Of a stretch of 7,837 bases of DNA, positions 5,317 through 7,837 are shown piece after piece. The stretch's first letter is position 1. Each line of letters opens with the position of its first letter. The notes beneath the pieces were generated by a model. It searched no databases and was not told the DNA's origin. It saw only the letters and a program-made list of their open reading frames with translations. Both the position numbers and the translations under genes were made by a program. The stretch comes from Gaiellales bacterium (GTDB lineage Bacteria > Actinomycetota > Thermoleophilia > Gaiellales > F1-60-MAGs149): positions 1 through 7,837 of the forward strand of contig JAURLF010000071.1 of NCBI GenBank assembly GCA_030831375.1. Direction: 5' to 3'.

Positions 5317-6632
5317 CCCCAGCTCGCGAGCCGCGCGCCCGGGTAGCTGCAGGGCACGACCGGCGTGCGCCCGCCGGAGCGGTTCTCGTTCACGATCGCG
5401 TCGCGCAGCGCACCGCCGATCCGGCCGAGCTGGCGCTGGTAGGTCGCGGGGGACATCCCATCCGGGCGCTTCGGCGCCCACGCGAACCCGATCGTGAGCG
5501 CGCCGTCGAGCACGCGGCCGCTGGCGGCGACCTGGAGGCCGACGAAGCGCTCCATCGGCCCGGCGGCCACCGCGGTGTACCCGTACGCGTCCGGCCACGA
5601 CCACGCCGCGTTGACGAGCGGCACACTGCGCCCGAGGACGGCACGCACGGCGCCCTCGTCCGGCAGGGTCAGCCGCTCGGCGACGCGGAGGCGGTGGTCG
5701 GCGTAGGCGCGCAGGCCCGCGATCTGCCGCTTCGCAGACAGGCCGGGCTCGCACGTGTCGCGGATGCTCGCGTACGCCTCGACGCTGTACACGTCGACCG
5801 CCTTGCGCAGCTCGCGCCAGAACGGCCCGTCGGCGAACCATCCGCGCAGCGCCTGCTCGAGCGCCGGCGTCATGCCTTCGCCCTGCTTGTTCATCACGAC
5901 GTAGACGACGCCCGTCGGCTCCGTGCTTCCCGCCTGGAGCCCCGTGATCAGGTCGCGCACCGCGTCGCGGTCGGCACCGCTCTCGAGCGCGGCGACGGGG
6001 ATCTCGTTGAGCGCCCAGCGGTCGCCCTTGTCGAAGTCGTAACCCGCCTTCTCCATCTCGGCGCGGGCGCGCCGCCCGCGCTCCAGCCACGACACGTCGG
6101 GATGGCCCTTCCCCCACGCGTTCCAGTCGTTGAAGTTGACCTCAGGGAGGGGGTGGACGTTGTCGCCGATCGCGGCGAAGCGCTGCTTCATCCGCGACCG
6201 TGTCGTCAGCCAGGCACGGTCCGCGCCCTCCTCCGTCGGCACGGATATCCACGCCTCGATGCAGCCCTCGGGCGCCGCCGCCATGTCCTTCGCGAGGCCG
6301 ATCCAGTCATCCTGGGCGTACGCGATCACCCGCGCGGGCTTCGCGCAGTCCGCCGCGGCCGTCTTCGCCGCGGGCTTCGCGATCGGCCGCTCGATCGACT
6401 CCCTCTCCGCCCCGCGATCGCAGCGCCGCGGCAGGTTCGAATGGATCCCCTCGGTCGGAGCGCACGGATCGGCGGCGACGTGCGCAGCGGAGGCCTCGGC
6501 GGTCGTCTCAGTGGTCGCCGTCGCGCCGGTCGTGCCCGTCGGCGCATCGTCGCCGCCGGCGCAGGCCGCGGCGAGGAGCGAGGCGATCAGCGCGACCGCG
6601 ACCGTGCGCAGGGCCAGCGGAAGGGGGTTCAT
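5313..6632 (-). CDS. Secreted lipoprotein of unknown function, possibly glycosidase-like
   Basis: A 439-residue protein. Residues 1-24 form a lipoprotein signal (LALRTVAVALIASLLAAAC) with the candidate lipidated cysteine at 24, followed by a Thr/Ala-rich linker to about residue 52. The body starts near residue 96 (RVIAYAQDDWIGLAKDMA) and contains WALNEIP (206-212), with N209-E210 followed by Pro, and VYSVEAYASI with E285. An Asn-Glu pair at a strand end with a later glutamate is typical of clan-A TIM-barrel glycoside hydrolases, but the match is motif-level only and I do not recognise the family. Cysteines at 57, 71, 96, 124, 294 and 428 could form disulfides. The ATG at 6632 has GGAAGGGGG upstream. 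The ATG at 6656, overlapping the previous stop as TGATG, would add eight residues before the signal and is the alternative. Confidence 0.75.
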   Translation of the reverse strand: MNPLPLALRTVAVALIASLLAAACAGGDDAPTGTTGATATTETTAEASAAHVAADPCAPTEGIHSNLPRRCDRGAERESIERPIAKPAAKTAAADCAKPARVIAYAQDDWIGLAKDMAAAPEGCIEAWISVPTEEGADRAWLTTRSRMKQRFAAIGDNVHPLPEVNFNDWNAWGKGHPDVSWLERGRRARAEMEKAGYDFDKGDRWALNEIPVAALESGADRDAVRDLITGLQAGSTEPTGVVYVVMNKQGEGMTPALEQALRGWFADGPFWRELRKAVDVYSVEAYASIRDTCEPGLSAKRQIAGLRAYADHRLRVAERLTLPDEGAVRAVLGRSVPLVNAAWSWPDAYGYTAVAAGPMERFVGLQVAASGRVLDGALTIGFAWAPKRPDGMSPATYQRQLGRIGGALRDAIVNENRSGGRTPVVPCSYPGARLASWG

Positions 6633-6655
6633 GCCCCCTTCCCGCCCGGGACGCA

Positions 6656-6868
6656 TCAGCGCTTGGGCGGGGCGACCTCGAAGTGGATGCGCGTCATAAG
6701 GACGGCTCCCACCGCGAGGGCGAGGGTGACTCCGACGCCGATCCAGCCGTGCGGCACCGTGTCGACGCCCTCCACCAGGACCACGAGAGCCAGACAGAGG
6801 ACCAGCGTCGCCGCGATGATCCACATCGCGATGTGCGAGACCTTGGAGTCGGGATTGCTCTGCGCCAT
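6656..6868 (-). CDS. Small two-helix membrane protein (70 aa), hypothetical
   Basis: A 70-residue protein with a polar start (MAQSNPDSKVSH), a first membrane helix about 13-32 (IAMWIIAATLVLCLALVVLV), a short EGVDTVPHGW loop, a second helix about 42-59, and a tail ending EVAPPKR. I do not recognise a family. The ATG at 6868 has no Shine-Dalgarno but is preceded by TACCGT seven bases upstream, so a leaderless transcript starting in the 41-base gap after gcvP is likely. The TGA stop overlaps an in-frame ATG of the following lipoprotein frame (TGATG), so the two may be one transcript with coupled translation. It is one of only two genes here ending in TGA. Confidence 0.75.
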   Translation of the reverse strand: MAQSNPDSKVSHIAMWIIAATLVLCLALVVLVEGVDTVPHGWIGVGVTLALAVGAVLMTRIHFEVAPPKR

Positions 6869-6875
6869 GCCCGGG

Positions 6876-6881
6876 ACGGTA
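6876..6881 (-). promoter_or_regulatory. Putative -10 box (TACCGT) for the 70-residue membrane protein gene
   Basis: On the minus strand TACCGT fits TANNNT and is followed by seven bases before the ATG at 6868, the geometry of a leaderless promoter. It may also drive the downstream lipoprotein gene. No -35 element is recognised. Confidence 0.5.
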
Positions 6882-6909
6882 GCAGGATCGCAGGCCGCTC
6901 GACGGGTCG

Positions 6910-7837
6910 TCAGTCGCCGGCGGCGAGCTCCGCGACGGGCGGGCAGGTGCACACCAGATGGCGATCCCCGTAGGGCTGGTCGATGCGCCTGACGGGCGGC
7001 CAGTACTTCTCCGGGCCCATCGTGACGACCGGGTAGACGGCCTCTTCGCGCGAGTAGGCGTGGCCCCACTCGCCGGTCAGCATATGCGCCGTGTGCGGCG
7101 CGTTGACCAGCGGGTTGTCGTCGGCCGGCCACTCGCCCGCGGCGACGCGGTCGATCTCCGCGCGGATCGCGATCATGGCCGCGCAGAAGCGGTCCAGCTC
7201 GGCCTTGTCCTCGGACTCGGTCGGCTCGATCATGAACGTGCCCGCGACGGGGAACGACATCGTCGGCGCGTGGAAGCCGTAGTCGATCAGGCGCTTCGCC
7301 ACGTCCTCGACCGTGACGCCCGTCTCCTTCGTGAGGTCGCGCAGGTCGATGATGCACTCGTGGGCCACGAGGTCGTGCTTGCCCGTGTAGAGGATCGGGT
7401 AGTGCTCGGCGAGACGGCGCGCCACGTAGTTGGCGTTCAGCACCGCGACCTGCGTCGCCCGCTTGAGCCCGTCGGGGCCCATCAGCCGGATGTAGGCCCA
7501 CGAGATCGGCAGGATGCCCGCGGAGCCCCAGGGCGCGGCCGAGACGGGGCCGGGGCCGGTCGACGGGCCCGCGGCCGGCTGCAGCGGGTGGTTCGGCAGG
7601 AACGGCCTGAGGTGCGCGCGCACCGCGACCGGGCCGACGCCGGGCCCGCCCCCGCCGTGCGGGATGCAGAACGTCTTGTGCAGGTTCAGGTGCGAGACGT
7701 CCGCCCCGAACCTGCCCGGCTGCGCGACGCCGACGAGGGCGTTCATGTTGGCGCCGTCGACGTAGACCTGGCCGCCCGCGTCGTGGACGAGCGCGCAGAC
7801 CTCGCGGACGGTCTCCTCGTAGACGCCATGCGTCGAC
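6910..7837 (-). CDS. gcvP: Glycine dehydrogenase (decarboxylating), P-protein of the glycine cleavage system, C-terminal part
   Basis: 308 residues are visible; the gene starts beyond the window edge. The P-protein decarboxylates glycine with pyridoxal phosphate and passes the aminomethyl group to the lipoyl arm of H-protein in the cytoplasm, feeding one-carbon units to folate. The visible segment begins STHGVYEETVREV, then GGQVYVDGANMNALVG, GADVSHLNLHKTFCIPHGGG (the PLP lysine is K54 of the fragment), GPGVGPVAV, SWAYIRLMG, VAHECIIDLR, SFPVAGTFMIEPTESE, and the standard ending QPYGDRHLVCTCPP. The match runs without a break or frameshift to the C terminus, roughly the last third of a 950-residue single-chain P-protein. 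No other glycine cleavage gene is in the window; they would be expected, if linked, upstream beyond position 7837. Confidence 0.97.
   Translation of the reverse strand, partial: STHGVYEETVREVCALVHDAGGQVYVDGANMNALVGVAQPGRFGADVSHLNLHKTFCIPHGGGGPGVGPVAVRAHLRPFLPNHPLQPAAGPSTGPGPVSAAPWGSAGILPISWAYIRLMGPDGLKRATQVAVLNANYVARRLAEHYPILYTGKHDLVAHECIIDLRDLTKETGVTVEDVAKRLIDYGFHAPTMSFPVAGTFMIEPTESEDKAELDRFCAAMIAIRAEIDRVAAGEWPADDNPLVNAPHTAHMLTGEWGHAYSREEAVYPVVTMGPEKYWPPVRRIDQPYGDRHLVCTCPPVAELAAGD

Noticed and set aside
3922..6117. A 731-codon open frame on the minus strand across the carboxypeptidase gene
   Set aside because: The translation is Arg/Ala/Gly-rich low-complexity sequence antisense to a gene with all its catalytic motifs. 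Long antisense frames are expected in very GC-rich DNA.
5694..6992. A 432-codon open frame on the plus strand opposite the lipoprotein and small membrane protein
   Set aside because: It has no recognisable domain, a composition typical of shadow frames, and crosses three better-supported genes.

Overview
The window looks like a chromosomal segment from a very GC-rich actinobacterium. My best guess is the Thermoleophilia/Solirubrobacterales group. The main clue is the protein encoded at 451-1401 (minus), which starts with a hydrophobic segment ending in LGGTSYAV and continues into ten-residue repeats of the form DGSVTAAKLG, a style I associate with that class. This is inference from family style, not a database result. 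No mobile element, CRISPR array, tRNA or rRNA was seen, and no gene-free stretch exceeds 165 bp.

Layout: 2-454 (+) is the C-terminal part of a sugar-nucleotide pyrophosphorylase with a left-handed beta-helix tail. It converges on a collagen-like surface protein (451-1401, -). After a 165-bp divergent intergenic region comes a small operon for a four-helix DUF4395 membrane protein with two CxxC motifs and a membrane-anchored thioredoxin (1567-2443, +). A 56-residue hypothetical gene follows (2472-2642, +) and converges on a J-domain/zinc-ribbon protein (2639-3469, -). Upstream of that is a full-length formaldehyde-activating-enzyme (Fae) homologue (3512-4039, -). Divergent from it is a membrane-anchored D-Ala-D-Ala carboxypeptidase (4159-5316, +), which converges on a secreted lipoprotein of unknown function (5313-6632, -). 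The lipoprotein is preceded by a 70-residue two-helix membrane protein (6656-6868, -) and by the C-terminal third of glycine dehydrogenase GcvP (6910-7837, -, running off the window).

The genes do not form one pathway. The clearest functional unit is the DUF4395/thioredoxin pair, a probable membrane thiol-redox couple. Envelope functions recur (sugar nucleotide synthesis, collagen-like protein, peptidoglycan carboxypeptidase, lipoprotein). One-carbon metabolism is touched twice (Fae and GcvP), but these genes are separated and on different transcription units.

The most striking signals are at genome-grammar level. Nine of eleven genes stop with TAG. All three convergent gene pairs share a four-base CTAG that supplies both stop codons, and every CTAG in the window is at a stop codon. 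Several genes have a TANNNT -10 box only 6-8 bases before the start codon, which suggests leaderless transcripts. I did not find an obviously new multi-gene system.
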